DNA of 64,000 nucleotides. It comes from Delphinapterus leucas (lineage: Eukaryota > Chordata > Mammalia > Artiodactyla > Monodontidae). The stretch is taken from contig NW_022098044.1 in the NCBI RefSeq assembly GCF_002288925.2, positions 16,634,197 through 16,698,196 of the forward strand. The letters run 5' to 3'. Below, one piece after another: positions 11,611-23,985 of this stretch. The position numbers and the translations under genes are program-made. The notes beneath the pieces were generated by a model. It saw only the letters and a list, made by a program, of their open reading frames with translations. It ran no database searches and was not told the origin of the DNA. The stretch's first letter is position 1. Every line of letters starts with the position of its first letter.

Positions 11611-12380
11611 GCCCTCAGCACCATGCCTGGTACAGACCTTATAACACGTGACTAAACAGGCCTGCCACAGAGGGTTCTTGCGAAGTCAAGGTGAGACAAC
11701 CCATGTGAAAGTGCGAAAACTACCACATCCTTTAAAATGTTTGTTGAATGACTGAATGAATGTTGGTGAGCTCATCAAATACTTGTCATATTCTTCAGGG
11801 GCTTTCTCCAATCATTAACTCTATGGACGCTTCCCTGTGATGGGGATAACCATGACGAAAAATCTCCCTAATCCCGCACTATACAAATGTCAGGTTTAAC
11901 AAACAAATTACAAGGGAGTTGATCTTCTTTGTGTTCTGACCTCACTGATATAACAGCAACATCAAACCTATTATATTTTTTGCCTGTGATCAAACGATAG
12001 GGCAGCAGATTACAAATGCCAGGGTCTAGGGCAAGCCCCTCCTTCTCCTGCCTGCTCCAACCTGGCATTGGACTTCTCCAGTATGCCAAGGGCAACCCAA
12101 AACCCAGGACAGCCCCAGAGAGCAGAGCCGAGAGCCTCTTCACCCTGTGTGACTTTGGTAAGGCCCCTCCATGGACTGGTTGCAGTGGGATGCTTTGCGT
12201 AGTTGTTTTTCCACTTTTTGTGATTGACTTCCCTTTCAAAACTCGTAAAATAATAACCCTATGCATTTATCCCTAACTGTAATAAAGATACATAGAATAA
12301 AGCAAGGTCATCTATGGAAAAGTACTTTGAAAGTTTCTTTACAATTTTTATTCAAATGCAGGACTTAAAAAATCAGCTCA
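11611..12380. other. Unique intergenic DNA
   Basis: Overlapping open frames on both strands at 11868-12276 show no known protein similarity. No repeat is recognised. Confidence 0.45.
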
Positions 12381-12384
12381 ACAG

Positions 12385-12810
12385 CCAAAAAATGGAAGCA
12401 TCCGAATCACCTATCAGTGGCTGAATGGATAATGTAGTCTATACATACAATGAAATATTATTCAACCTTAAAAAGAAAGGATAGTTTGACACATGCTACA
12501 ACATAGGTGGACCTTGAGGACCTTACGTTAAGTGAAACAGTCACAAAAGGACAAATACTGTATAATCCCACTTATATGAGGCATCTAGAGTAGTCAAATT
12601 CATAAAGTCAGAAAGTAAGATGGTGGTTGCCAGGGGCTGGAGGGAAAGGGGAGTCATTGTTTAATAGGTATAGAGTTTCATTTTAGGACGATGAAAAAGT
12701 TCTGGAGACGGATGGTGGTGATGGTTGCACTGAACTGTACACTTTGAGATGGTTAAGATGGTAAATTTTATGTTATGCGTACTTTACCACAATTAAAAAG
12801 AATAAATAAT
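12385..12810 (+). repeat. Old L1 3'-end
   Basis: Sequence such as GTGGCTGAATGGATAA, TGGTTGCCAGGGGCTGG, TTCTGGAGACGGATGGTGGT and ACTGTACACTTTGAGATGG is typical of L1M 3'UTRs. A related, shorter copy lies at 25085-25395. Confidence 0.75.
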
Positions 12811-13779
12811 AATCAGTTCATTTGCGTTATGGGGGTGGTTTTGTCTCATTTCTACCTTAGCCAGTTAAGAAGACATTATATTTTTCACTTTTAGTAAGAT
12901 ACAGGGACAGGAGCGAGGAAAGAGGCCGAGACAAGGACGAGGTACAGGACTTAAACCCGGAAGTTAGGGCTCTTAGATGCAACTGTGGTCCAAAGGTGAC
13001 TGCAACTGTTTCCCTGACTGTCCTTCCCTGGAGTGGGGACCCGGTAGTTTTCAGGACTGAGTGAATGATGCCTAATTGAGGAGTGTTAGGAGAGAAGAGA
13101 TTTGGAATGACAGGAGGTTCCTGGGAGGGTTTGGGACCACAGTACTGTCCTCTACAAAAAGAGGGGCCTTGGAGCCTGTCTTGGCTCCTTCTAGCTCCCA
13201 TGTAGCATCGGCACCAAAAAAGAAAGAGCTCAACTCATAGATCTCTGCTTTTAGACAAGACCACAGTAAGCCAATTCATCAATTTTAAGGGATATGTGAT
13301 GTTTGGAGAGAGTCAGAGCAGAAAATTCCAAGTTAAGTGTTTTCAATTCACCTCTGTAGTTGTAAACACAGTGTGTTACCATTCCTCCTTTTCGGGGGGA
13401 GGGGGGTGAAGATTTAAAATATCATCTAGTCTCTACAGTCTAATTTTTGTATCATGGAACACTACATCTCTTTCCAGCTTTTAATTTCCAGGACAAACTA
13501 ATACTTTTTTTTTTTTAAAGGCCAAGTCTTTTAGTGTGTCATTGTAACTGGTTGTAATTTCCATTTCTATGTGTTCAGGATTGATATAAAGGAGTAAAAT
13601 CTTTTCCATGCCGTTCATTACTTATTTCTCAAAGGTGAGATTTAACTAACGTTACAGCAACATTTCCGCAAGTTATGTCCCACATGCCGATTTCCCTTTA
13701 CACATTGACACTGATTGACCAAACCGAAGCTAACAGATGTCCTCTTTGCTGACTGTTGAACGTTTCCATATGCAGCAGG
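12811..13779. other. Unique intergenic DNA
   Basis: No gene or nameable repeat. A poly-T tract sits at 13505-13517. Confidence 0.5.
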
Positions 13780-13915
13780 AAAGAGGGGGATTATTGTAGT
13801 CAGGTTCTAGTCCAGCTCTACCCCTTCATAGCTGCACGGCCTTGTGCCTCCATCGTTATAAAATGGGGATAAATTAATACTGCTTTGGAATTGTAGAGAG
13901 GAAGAAATGAGATGA
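13780..13915 (+). repeat. MIR relic
   Basis: GGTTCTAGTCCAGCTCTACC, CATAGCTGCACGGCCTTG and ATAAAATGGGGATAAATTAA match MIR. Confidence 0.6.
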
Positions 13916-13924
13916 TATTTACAT

Positions 13925-13991
13925 ATATATTTAATTGAAGTATAGTAGATTTACAATGTCGTCTTAGTTTCAAGTGTACGGCAAAGTGATT

Positions 13992-14022
<31 letters not shown>

Positions 14023-14615
14023 TCTTTTTTAGATTCTTTCCCTTATAGGTTATTACAAAATATTGAGTATAGTTCCCTGTATTACACAGTAGGTCCTTGC
14101 TGTTTATCTATTTTGTATATAGTAGTGTGTATGTAATAGGGAAGAATCTTTTGTACTCTATTACAAGTTAATCGCTAAAGGTATGTTGCCTATAAGCTTA
14201 ATTTGTACATAATGGTCCACTTCTGGGAACCCTGCCTCCCAGGTAATGAACATTAAGCAAAAATACCTTTGTTTAGCGCACAGGAAACATCCTGACCAGG
14301 CCCACCTGTGAAGGGCTGCAGGGAAGAAGAAATTAAAACATCCTCTCTGGAGGCAGATGGGAACCAGGAAGTGTTTGACTTTCCTCCCTCCTCTTTTAGT
14401 ATAAAAGGAGCCTGAACTCTAACTCAGGCAAGGTGGTTCTTTGGGTGCACGAGCCCACCATCTTCGGTTTGCTGGCTTTCCAAATAAAGTCACTATTCCT
14501 TGCCTCAACAACTCATCTCTCGATTTTTGGCCTGTCCTGCGGAGAGCAGTACAAGCTTAGACTCGGTAACATATATGTGTTAATCCCAGACTCCTAATTT
14601 ATCCCTCCCCCGAGA
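13925..14615 (-). repeat. L1 3'-end split by a solo LTR
   Basis: The antisense L1 3'UTR reads TTTAATTGAAGTATAGTAGA ... GTTCCCTGTATTACACAGTA ... TATATAGTAGTGTGT up to 14131. It resumes at 14572 with TATATGTGTTAATCCCAGAC. An (AT)n run at 13997-14020 lies within it. Confidence 0.7.
14132..14571 (+). mobile_element. Solo LTR of an endogenous retrovirus
   Basis: This 440-bp block interrupts an L1. It starts TGTAATAGGG and ends GGTAACA. Near the end it shows a TATAAAA box (about 14400), a polyadenylation signal AATAAA (about 14483) and a U5-like stretch with TCTCTCGATTTTTGGCCTG. No internal retroviral genes flank it, so it is a solo LTR. The exact 5' edge is inferred from where L1 similarity stops; the four-base duplication (TGTA/TATA) is imperfect. 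I do not name the family. Confidence 0.7.
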
Positions 14616-15097
14616 TGACAGCTCTAAATGTTAGCTCCTGCCTCTTCCTCTTAGTCCTCTCATTCTTGCTTATTCTCTGTGAAATGAGAATTTCTTCACC
14701 TTTTGTTTATTTCCTTTTCTTTTCCTCCTTTGCTCCTCCTTCTTTCTCTTTCTCCTTCCTCTTATCAAGGGAAACATTACAGAAGCCACAAGAAATACAG
14801 CACACTGTTCCCTCTCCCCTGATGACAAGGCAAGCCCTTCAGATTTTACTGGGCTGCCTTCCCAGATTTCTGGCCTCAAGCTAGCGATTAGCAACCGGTG
14901 ATCTCAGTTGGTGCCCTGCAATCTAGATACAGGCCACTGTTACCAGCGTCTCGGTCTTTATTCTCTAGTTTAATAAAATTTGCCGATTTCCCACCATCTA
15001 GTTTAAGTGCATTCCAGCACATCTGAGGATTTCCTTTCATTGAGGAATTGTGCAGAAAAGTCCCCTTCCACTAGCTGGGAGAACTTGGCTCACTTCT
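14616..15097. other. Unique pyrimidine-rich intergenic DNA
   Basis: CT-rich tracts (14640-14765) create open frames on both strands with no protein similarity that I recognise. Confidence 0.5.
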
Positions 15098-15262
15098 TTT
15101 TTCTTTTTTTTTTTGTTAATATCTTTATTGGAGTATAATTGCTTTACAACGTTGTTAGTTTCTGCTGTACAACTAAGTGAATCAGCTCTTTGTGTACGTA
15201 TATCCCCATATGCCCTCACTCCCTCCCACCCTCCCTATCCCACAAAGCATCTAAGTCATCAC
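15098..15262 (-). repeat. L1 3'-end fragment
   Basis: Poly-T, then ATCTTTATTGGAGTATAATT, TTGCTTTACAACGTTG and TTTCTGCTGTACAACTAAGT: the 3' end of a cetartiodactyl L1, antisense. Confidence 0.85.
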
Positions 15263-16303
15263 AAAGCATCATTTGCTCATTACTTTTCAATGAATTTGGT
15301 CCTCCTCACTCTCTTGTTAACAGGTCTTATTTGCACCTCTGCCTCCAATTCCGTGTTTTGTACTTCACTCAGCATCAAAGTAATTTCTTCTGTGAATTTC
15401 AGAAACAAAAACAGATCCTTTGTTCAAAATTTCCTTCATTCTCTTCCTCAGGCTCCCTCCCCCACCCCCCTCCCGGCTTTGTTTGTACTTTGTATCGAAT
15501 AGTGGCTGTACCTTCCGGAACAGTCCTGAGCTGTCTTATGCTATACAATGCAGAGAATGCATTTTCTCATAATCTGGAGTTGCTGGTGGAGCAAAAAGAA
15601 ACAAACAAAAGCTGCATTTCAGGAACTTCGTTTAGTGAAATACACTTCCTTTTTGTAGTTTGCCAGTGAATTTCCTCAGCCTCCGATAATATTTTGAAAG
15701 TAAATGGCTATGGGAAGGGGGGGAGCTGTTAGTCAGTGAAAGGAATCAATATACTAAATCAAGTGCCAGTTTCAAATGATGTTATCATTCATTCATGAAA
15801 CTGTAAAAAAGAGATAAATTCACTGGTGGATGCAACTTATTACCCTAACTACTCTGTTGCCTGTCTCTCATATAGAGGAGAATAAAGAAAACAAAAGAAA
15901 ACTGATGATAAAGGGATTGCTGTAGATTACAAACACCTCACAAACTGTATTAAAACAAACCTAATCTCTTAGAAATGCTCAAAATGGACCCTATATTACA
16001 AGGGTTTTTTTTTTTTGTAGTAATTAAAACTTTGAGATTATATGTTTCCCTGCTTGTTGTTGAGGGGTCTTTAAATTAATTCAGCTATTAAGATTACAGG
16101 ATATGTAGGCATTAAAAAGGTATTTTACATTTCTCCATACAGAGTTTCATCAAATAATTTCATCAATTATCTTGTTTTTCTCATTGGCAGATTAGCAAAC
16201 TATGGTATAAAAGATATGTGATACATCTTAAAACATACAAGTCAGCGTTAAAGTAATACCCAGAGTGACTGATTTTAACTTCTACTCCCAGGGTCTTTGA
16301 GCA
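15263..16303. other. Unique AT-rich intergenic DNA
   Basis: No exon is recognised. An open frame of 159 codons (15190-15669) begins inside the L1 fragment and has no domain that I recognise; I treat it as chance. Confidence 0.5.
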
Positions 16304-16322
16304 CCAAATTACATTATTTTCT

Positions 16323-16666
16323 TTATTTTTTAAAAAAATAATTAATTTATTTATTTACTTTTGGCTGTGTTGGGTCTTCATTGCTGTGCACGGGCTTTCT
16401 CTAGTTGTGGTGAGAGGGCGCTACTCTTCGTTGCAGTGTGTGGGCTTCTCACTGCGGTGGCTTCTCTTGTTGCGGTGTGCGGGCTTCAGTAGTTGTGGCA
16501 CGTGGGGTCAGTAGTTGTGGCTCACTGGCTCTAGAGTGCAGGCTCAGTAGTTGTGGTGCACAGGCTTAGTTTTCCTGTGGCATGTGGGATCTTCCCGGAC
16601 TAGGGCTCGAACCCATGTCCCCTGCACTGTCAGGCAGATTCTTAATCACTGTGCCACCAGGGAAGT
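16323..16666 (-). mobile_element. CHR-1-type SINE
   Basis: This minus-strand copy ends GGACTTCCCTGGTGGCACAG. A 19-bp perfect duplication, CCAAATTACATTATTTTCT, lies at 16304-16322 and 16667-16685. Confidence 0.93.
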
Positions 16667-16924
16667 CCAAATTACATTATTTTCTGTTCAACAGGTGTTT
16701 TTGAGCCCCCATTATGTGCCCCAATTGTGCTACACGCTGTAGAAGAATGCAAAGAAATAGAAAACAATCCCTTCCCTTGAAGAGCTTTCCACATTCAGGA
16801 AGATGAGACACCTGTGAAATCCCTTGAAAACAACTCAAGACATCTCTATGAAAAATGAGATTAAATTCACACCATGCACTTTCAAAATGTTGGCAAAAAT
16901 CCATGGACATGTTGAGGAAATTCA

Positions 16925-18110
16925 AGATGGTACAAAAGAGTACAGTGAAAAGTAATTCTCTCTCCTACCCCTTACCCAACTGATTTTCCAAAGGCAACCT
17001 CTGTTTTGAGTTCCTTGTACAGCCTTCCAGTGACAGTATAAACATGTTCAAGCATGCATAAGTTTATATATAATCATATACATCTATTTATTAACACAAA
17101 TTCTATGCACTTTTTAAAAGAAGGCTAATCTAGAACACCTAGCCATTGTTTAGCAGTCTCAGGAAATGATCACGTAGTGGGCACCCAAATATTTCAATGA
17201 CTAAGTGAATGAACAATTCCTCTTTGTTAGGACGTTTTGATTTCTTGCTATTTTAAATTAATCTGTGTGAAACATTTTTGTGATTCAACCCTTCTTTAGG
17301 TAGATATTCCCACAAGAGGAATTTCTAGGTTAAAGCTTTTAGGTATTGCCAGATTGCTTTCCAATAGGCTATCTACTCCCATCAGCACCATCATGGGTAG
17401 TTTCATTTTTCCTATATTTGCCAATTTGATTGATGTAAGTGTGATCTCATTGTTGCTTCTGTTTGCATTTCTTTGAATTAGTGGGGTTGGGCATTTTTTT
17501 GCAAATGTTTGCCAGCCATTTATATAACCTGTTTTTGAGAGTTACCTGGTAGAAGACTCCTTTGCACATACATCTACTGGGGTTTTTCTTACTGAATGTT
17601 AAGACCTCTTTAAATACTAAGACTGGGCTTCCCTGGTGGGGCAGTGGTTAAGAATCTGCCTGCCAATACAGGGGACACGGGTTCAAGCCCTGGTCTGGGA
17701 AGATCCCACATGCCGTGGAGCAACTAAGCCCGTGCGCCGCAACTACTGAGCCTGCGCTCTAGAGCCCGTGAGCCACAACTACTGAGCCCACATGCCACAA
17801 CTACTGAAGCCCGTGTGCCTAGAGCCCATGCTCCGCAATAAGAGAAGCCACCACAATGAGAAGCCCGTGCACCGCAACGAAGAGTAGCCCCCGCTTGTCG
17901 CAACTAGAGAAAGCCCGTGCGCAGCAACCAAGACCCAAAGCAGCCAAAAATAAATTAATTTAAAAAAATTAACCATAAATACTAAGACTATTAATCCTGT
18001 TCCATGTCATTAATAAATAGGTCCCCTCATCTAGTGTTTACCTTTTGAGTGTTGATTTAATTAGCTTATTTTTGCCCTAGAAGATGTACATTTTTATTTG
18101 TTCAGTTCTC
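16925..18110 (-). repeat. Old L1-type LINE remnant split by a SINE
   Basis: Diverged antisense LINE sequence (GGTATTGCCAGATTGCTTTC, GTGTGATCTCATTGTTGCTT, TTTGAATTAGTGGGG) runs to 17624. It resumes at 17976 after the SINE with ATTAATCCTGTTCCATGTC. Confidence 0.6.
17625..17975 (+). mobile_element. CHR-1-type SINE
   Basis: It starts GGGCTTCCCTGGTGGGGCAG and carries extra CCACAACTACTGA modules. The 14-bp duplication TAAATACTAAGACT lies at 17611-17624 and 17976-17989. Confidence 0.93.
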
Positions 18111-18547
18111 TCCGCCGAGTCATCCATAATTCATTTCATTGCCTTTGAGACTAGAATAACCCACTTATTGCATCTTTTCAAGAACTGCGTAGAGGTGGAA
18201 GGAAAGTCCATCTTATGCTTATAGCCTGTCAACAGGGGAATATTCTAAGCATTTATTTGTAGAGGTAAGTTTAGAATTCATACCATCTTTGGATCTCAGG
18301 TATGTGGACTTAAGAAAACATCTCAGACATCCTTCTGTTAAGGACTTTGCCTTATTGGTGCAACTTCCAAGTGGGAAGCAGATCATTTGGAGTTGTCAAA
18401 TGCCATTATCTTTCTCCTCTCTTTCTCTACTACGCAGAGTGGAAAATTACTAAAGATTTGGTTTCTAGCCTCTCAATTAGTTCATCTCAAGTACTTCTTT
18501 CAAACTTACCCTGTTCTCTTGGCTACAACTAAAAATGAATCTGATCA
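18111..18547. other. Unique intergenic DNA
   Basis: Nothing recognised. Confidence 0.5.
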
Positions 18548-18583
18548 TATCAGTCAGGGTTCTTGAGAAATAGAACCAACAGG

Positions 18584-18617
<34 letters not shown>

Positions 18618-19020
18618 TCTCTCTCTCTCTGTCTCTCTCTCTGTCTCTCTCTCACATTAAAGCAATACTGGCAGTGAAGCACAGAGAGAGAGATTTATTT
18701 TAAGGATTTGGCTCACACGGTTGTGGGTGTTGGCAAGTCTGAAGTCCAAAGGGCAAGCTGGAAACTCTGGCAGGATTTCCACTTTACCGTCTTGAGGCAG
18801 AATTCCTTCTTTTCCGGGAAAACTTAGATTTTGCTTTTAAGAGATTCAACTGATTTGATGAAGCATTATCAAGGGTAACCTTCTTCACCTAAAGTCAACT
18901 GATTATAAATGTTAAGCACATCTACACAATATCTTCACAGCGACATCTAGACGAGTGTTTGACTGGACAATTGGGTACCATAACCTGGGCAAGTTGACAC
19001 ATGAAATTAAACTTCACACT
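18548..19020 (+). repeat. Old interspersed repeat, copy B, with (CA)n(CT)n
   Basis: It starts ATCAGTCAGGGTTCTTGAG and AACCAACAGGG, then (CA)n (18586-18613) and (CT)n with TCTG units (18616-18652). It ends GGCAAGTTGACACATGAAAT. It is the same repeat as 5355-5805. Confidence 0.65.
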
Positions 19021-19936
19021 GATCTTCCCACAGGATTGACTTTCTTTCTTTATATCACACACCTAGTCTTCTTTTCCTTTAAAGGTCCCTCTCAGCCCAT
19101 GCTTTCATGACCCTGAAAGCTTGTCTGTGAGTATGCAGTCCACTAGCTTTTATTAAATACATTGTAAGAATCTGTTAGTACTCACTTGTGAGCACAATCA
19201 CTGCCAGAATGTTTCTATGGTTGGTTCACTGGCTATGCAAATGTACTGCTCTGAAAGTAGAATTTCAGTGAATTCCATTCTAGGAATTAGGAATACATCA
19301 TGTATAGCTTTGACAATACAGTTATTGGAGAGTTTCAGATCTAATAGCACATGTGATAAGAGGAATTGTTGAGTGTGCAGTTATGTACCCCTCGTCTGGG
19401 GTTGGTGTGGAGGCTTGGGCTAAAAACATTAGCTCTGCCCCTTATTAGTCTTGGGAGAACAAGGCAGGGCCTGGGAAAGGGAGACTGGAGTCATTAGTTA
19501 GCCAGGGTGCCACTAAATCCGGAGAATATGGAGCTAGAAGTGAAAACCTGCAACTGCTCAGGTACTGGGAGGGTGATGGCTGGGAGCTATGCCATCCTAG
19601 CAATGGGGATGGAGCCATGTGGGTAGCTGCTGCTAAGCTGGTAATGAAGCCTAGCTTATGTATTAATACAAGGATTGGAGTTGGGTGAGAAAAAAGGACT
19701 TTCCAACACCAGCACTGATGGAGACAGTCCTGCATCCAGGTTCTCATCGAGACAGAAGAAGTAAAGTTGGACCTGCTTCCCTCTCAGCCTATTGAATAGG
19801 ACAGGTCCCCTCCTTCGTCTCCTGGAGACTCAGGAAGTAAGTGCAGTAACAGTCACCCTTCCTAAGAAATGCAGAATCTGAGGTCCAGAGAGGGTGAATC
19901 TCTCACACAAGGCCATTTACCATAACCACATTCACA
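19021..19936. other. Unique intergenic DNA
   Basis: No repeat or exon is recognised. A 100-codon minus frame at 19445-19747 has no known similarity. Confidence 0.45.
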
Positions 19937-20391
19937 TGTGTTATGAGTTGTGTTCCCCCCAAATTCATATGTTGAAATCCTAACCCCCAGTACCTCAGAA
20001 CGTGACCATATTTGGAAATAGGTCCTTGCAGGTATAATTAAAGATGATGACATACTGGACTAGGGTGGGCCACTAATCCAATATGACTGGTGTCCTTAAG
20101 AAAGGGGGAAACTTGGACACAGACATTGCACACAGGGAGAAGCCATGTGAAGATGATAGCAGAGAGCAGGGTGATGAAAAAACACCAGAGAAACACCAAA
20201 GATCACCAGCAATCACCAGAAGCTAGAATAGAGGCTAGAACAGATTCTTCCTCGCAATCCTCAGAAGGAACCAACCCTACTGACATCTTATCTCAAGCTT
20301 CTAACCTGCAGAATTGTGAGAATAAATTTCCATTGTTAAGCCACCCACTTGGTGGTGCTTTGTTACAGCAGCTCTAGGAAGTGAACAACAT
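19937..20391 (+). repeat. MLT1/MaLR-type LTR
   Basis: It begins TGTGTTATGAGTTGTGTTCC and CATATGTTGAAATCCTAACC. It continues AATATGACTGGTGTCCTTA and GGAAGGAACCAACCC-like sequence, and carries the signal AATAAATTT near 20321 with TTAAGCCACCCACTT after it. This layout matches MLT1-type LTRs as I remember them. Confidence 0.7.
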
Positions 20392-20974
20392 GTAAGCATA
20401 TATTACTCCTTTTTTTGTTTTTAATGAAGGGAAAGGTCTAGGCAATTGATTCAATTTCTCATTTTAAGTGAGAATATTTTTTGCTTAGCAAATTGAAACA
20501 GAAGCTCTTATAATAGAACAAAGATAATGGCATGAAAACTCAGACACTAAGTGTGTACTTATGCTATAGAGAAACCAACAGCTTTCTCAATGAGATAATC
20601 TGAAGGGGTATCTTCTTTTTTACATGAAGGTATTGAGAATGCCCACGGAAACTTTGAGAATCGCTGACTTCAAATCACAGTCTCGGATTGTACAGGAGTT
20701 TCAGAGACCTACTATGTAAGGGAAGCAAGAACCAATATTCAAGTTTCTCTACAATCCATCATCAAACTAAACTATATATTTTTATCTTTATTTTCATGAT
20801 CATTTGCTCAGTAAGAGCTATTTTGAAAGGCACATTGCAATTTCATCTGAATGAGCTGGAGAGGTTCATTTTAATTAAGTTTTAAAAAAATTTACTGGAA
20901 TTTGTAAAGATTGAAAGAATAACCATCTTTCTGTATGTTTAGCAGCAACAGCCGTTGCTCAGGAAGACCTCTGG
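20392..20974. other. Unique AT-rich intergenic DNA
   Basis: Nothing recognised. Confidence 0.5.
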
Positions 20975-20990
20975 CTACACAGACATTTTA

Positions 20991-21208
20991 TTTATTATTA
21001 TTATATATATTTGTTTTGCGGTACGCGGGCCTCTCACTGTTGTGGCCTCTCCCGTTGCGGAGCACAGGCTCCGGACGCGCAGGCTCAGCGGCCATGGCTC
21101 ACGGGCCCAGCCGCTCCGTGGCATGTGGGATCTTCCCGGACTGGGGCACGAACCCCTGTCCCCTGCATCGGCAGGCGGACTCTCAACCACTGCGCCACCA
21201 GGGAAGCC
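20991..21208 (-). mobile_element. CHR-2-type (young cetacean) SINE
   Basis: Minus-strand copy: GCGGTACGCGGGCCTCTCAC at the left and GGCTTCCCTGGTGGCGCAG at its 5' end. The duplication CTACACAGACATTT lies at 20975-20988 and 21209-21222. The body is little diverged from the other copies, so it is young. Confidence 0.93.
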
Positions 21209-21223
21209 CTACACAGACATTTA

Positions 21224-22399
21224 AAAAATTTGTCACTCCACAGAATAATATGAAAGACAGCTAACTAAGGGGAAGAGTTTCTTGGTGAAATCTAATACGA
21301 GAAAGTTTAAAGTATCAAAGTAAAGATTACAGTCCTGTTTGGGAGATTTTTTTGTTTTTGAAACAGCAAATGGTCAATCATAAATAGTCAATCACAAGTA
21401 TAAAAATGCTTAAACCAAAGGCAATTTGAACCATTCAAGGCTACCGTGGAAATTTTAGCCTACTCTGTGGTCCTTTCATATCCAAGAAACGAATTCTGTT
21501 GACTGGTTTGAACACTGTTTAGGTACCAGAAACAGGAAGTCACTTCAATTTGCTTATTTAATTTTTCATCTTAAAGTTAAGTAACATTCCTGATGATCTT
21601 ATATGAAGAGAACAAGGAAAAATATTCGTAGAGAATTTCAAGCTAAAGTATACCTTTTAAAATTATTATCCAATTAAAGTACATGCTGCTTTAATGCATT
21701 TTTCATAAAAATAAATTCCATTACAACAATTTTCTTCATGTAATAATTGCATTTCAAGGTCAAGATAATCTTAATTGTCAATAAAGATGATTGCTAACAT
21801 TAAAATACTTAGATAATTTAAAAATTAACTGAATTTATTTATATTACATGCCTGAAAAGGAACGACCATCAAATAACATGTTAGGGGTTTCAAAAGCATC
21901 CAAATTCCCCAGAAAATTATGAAGCTGAAAAAACACAGGGAAATTATGGTAGCAGGCAGCATAATCAGAGGACTAACCAGGTTTCTTACCTCTCATCCTA
22001 GTACTGCACCCAAACAGGAGTCAGCCTAAGAAGCGACTAAAACAGTGATGTCTTAAGATTTCCCTGTGTTGAGAGTCCCCAAGACCATCCCTGGGTTCAA
22101 TAATTTGTTAGGAGGACTCATAGACCTCAGCATATGGTTGTATTCCTGGCTACAACTTATTACAGCAAAAGGGTACAAAACAAAAGCAAAGGGAAAGGCT
22201 CTCAGCTTGGCTCAGGCCCAGCGTCACAAATAGCTCCTCTGTCACTTCTACCCTGGTTTTGATTTGTTTTGTTTTGACTTCACCCTCTTGTGTTGACTCT
22301 GCTCCATCTCTCTCAAGGCTCAATTGCAGAAACATCACCCTCTGTTCCACCTTCCACTTCTCATTTTTCCTCCCTTTCCTCCTATAATAATAATAGCCA
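21224..22399. other. Unique AT-rich intergenic DNA
   Basis: Nothing recognised. Confidence 0.5.
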
Positions 22400-22640
22400 A
22401 GTCTCATAGCACTTAAGACACACCAGGCTGTTCTAAGGGTTTTGTATTCTTACTCAATTAATCCTCATACCAACCCAATAAGGTAGGTATTATTACCTCC
22501 ATATTAAACAAGAGAAAATGGAGGCAAAGAAGGTTAGCAGCTTCTCAAGGTCTTAAAACTAGTAAGCAGCACAGCTTCAATTCAAAGCCCTGCAGTCTGG
22601 CTCCAGACCCAAGCTCTCAACTCTGTAAGACTGCCTCTCA
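22400..22640 (+). repeat. MIR relic
   Basis: CACTTAAGACACACCAGGCT, TAAGGTAGGTATTATTACC and CAAAGCCCTGCAGTCTGGCT match MIR. Confidence 0.65.
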
Positions 22641-23540
22641 GACTATCACACTCTGAGCTGCACATAGGCATGTGCCCATGGCCCAACACTGAGCTGGTAA
22701 CAGACCTTCCAGACACAGTGAAAAACAGGAAAACTAACAGGTTTGAATAGCTGCTATATCAACATATTAACTTTAAAATGTAAGGCTTTTCAAAAGCATG
22801 GTGTAGGGGGACTGACGGCAGCCCTGCTGCTTCCTACAGGTAGGAGCATCTACCTTCTACTTTTGCTTACCCAGGTACTCACAGCTCAGGGTAAGTCTCC
22901 TTCTCTAAAAATCTCCCCAGGCAATTCCCACCCACTCTGATCTTTCCATCTCTGGACCTCACAGAACCATTCTTATTTTGCCCCCCCCCCCATTTAGATC
23001 CTTAATCGTATTCTGCTTTGCATTAGCCACAATCATTTCATAAATGCCCGTCTTGCCACCTGACTTAGATGACAGGTTCTCAAGGGCAAGGTTCTTAGCG
23101 CTTATTTGTGTTGTATCCTCAATGTTCCTGCACAGATAGGGGCTGCCATGGTGGCCTGGAAAGGAAAGCAGCAGGAGCTGAGGGGCCGTGGGACACCAAG
23201 GTGAAAGGCTAGAACACCTGCCCTCGAAGTGCGCTGAGTCTAGCTGGGAGGATGAGCATGAGGGCACACTCTAAAGTTGTAAGCTACCTAAACCTGCTCT
23301 GCTTAGAACTCAAGAAAGGGATTTAATGGAAGAGTATGAGGGAGCACACATGATAAAAAGGAAGTCTCAAGGGCCAGATTCCAAAAAGACAAGAGCTGGG
23401 AGGCTCTGGGAGTGTGCTGAACCCCCTCCTGAGAACATTATTTCTCGAATGAATCAGTTACAACTCTTCTCAGTCTTTTGATTTTCTGCTCAAGAGTCAA
23501 TTGACAGGGAGTTCCACTTTCACCATATATATGTATGGTA
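22641..23540. other. Unique intergenic DNA
   Basis: A homopolymer C run sits at 22981-22991. No exon or repeat is recognised otherwise. Confidence 0.45.
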
Positions 23541-23557
23541 TATCCATATATACATAT

Positions 23558-23588
<31 letters not shown>

Positions 23589-23640
23589 CCATATATACCA
23601 TATATACCATATATACCATATATACCATATATATATATAT
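23541..23640 (+). repeat. Compound microsatellite and 9-bp tandem repeat
   Basis: A (CA)n run (about 23557-23578) is followed by five perfect copies of the 9-bp unit ACCATATAT (23588-23632), then (AT)n. Confidence 0.9.
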
Positions 23641-23683
23641 CTCCTATTGGTTCTGTTTCTTTGGAGAACACCGAGTAATACAG
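23636..23683 (-). repeat. Start fragment of the old interspersed repeat
   Basis: The reverse complement reads CTGTATTACTCGGTGTTCTC then AACAGAACCAATAGG. This is the same start as the repeats at 5355 and 18548, again followed by a simple tandem tract. Confidence 0.55.
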
Positions 23684-23699
23684 TGATTATAGTAAAACA

Positions 23700-23985
23700 A
23701 GAAGAAAGGACTAAAATTAATGAATGAAGTTTCCAGTGTCAGAGCTACATAAACTTAAGGTAACTAGAAAGAAGAAAATAAAAATGATTAGAGTAGTAAT
23801 AAATGAAATAGGAGACAAACAACAGAAAAAATTAACAAAAAGGCAAACTTGGATCCTTGAAAAGCTCAACACAGTTGATAAACCCCTTGTTAGACTGCTC
23901 CAGAAAAAGAGTAAAAATATAAATCAAAGACATGTCATCGGTACAGGTCCTACAGATAGTAAAAGCATGATAATATTCAACTGAA
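23700..23985 (+). repeat. L1 ORF2 fragment
   Basis: An 86-codon frame contains EKLNTVDKPLVRLLQKKSKN, which resembles the L1 ORF2 motif KINKIDKPLARL before the reverse transcriptase domain. It is short and isolated. Confidence 0.6.

Noticed and set aside
15050..15669. Two overlapping frames of 150 and 159 codons
   Set aside because: They begin inside an L1 3' end and have low-complexity composition.
23541..23640. Tandem array considered as CRISPR-like or a satellite
   Set aside because: The units are 9 bp with no spacers, in a mammalian genome; a simple minisatellite.
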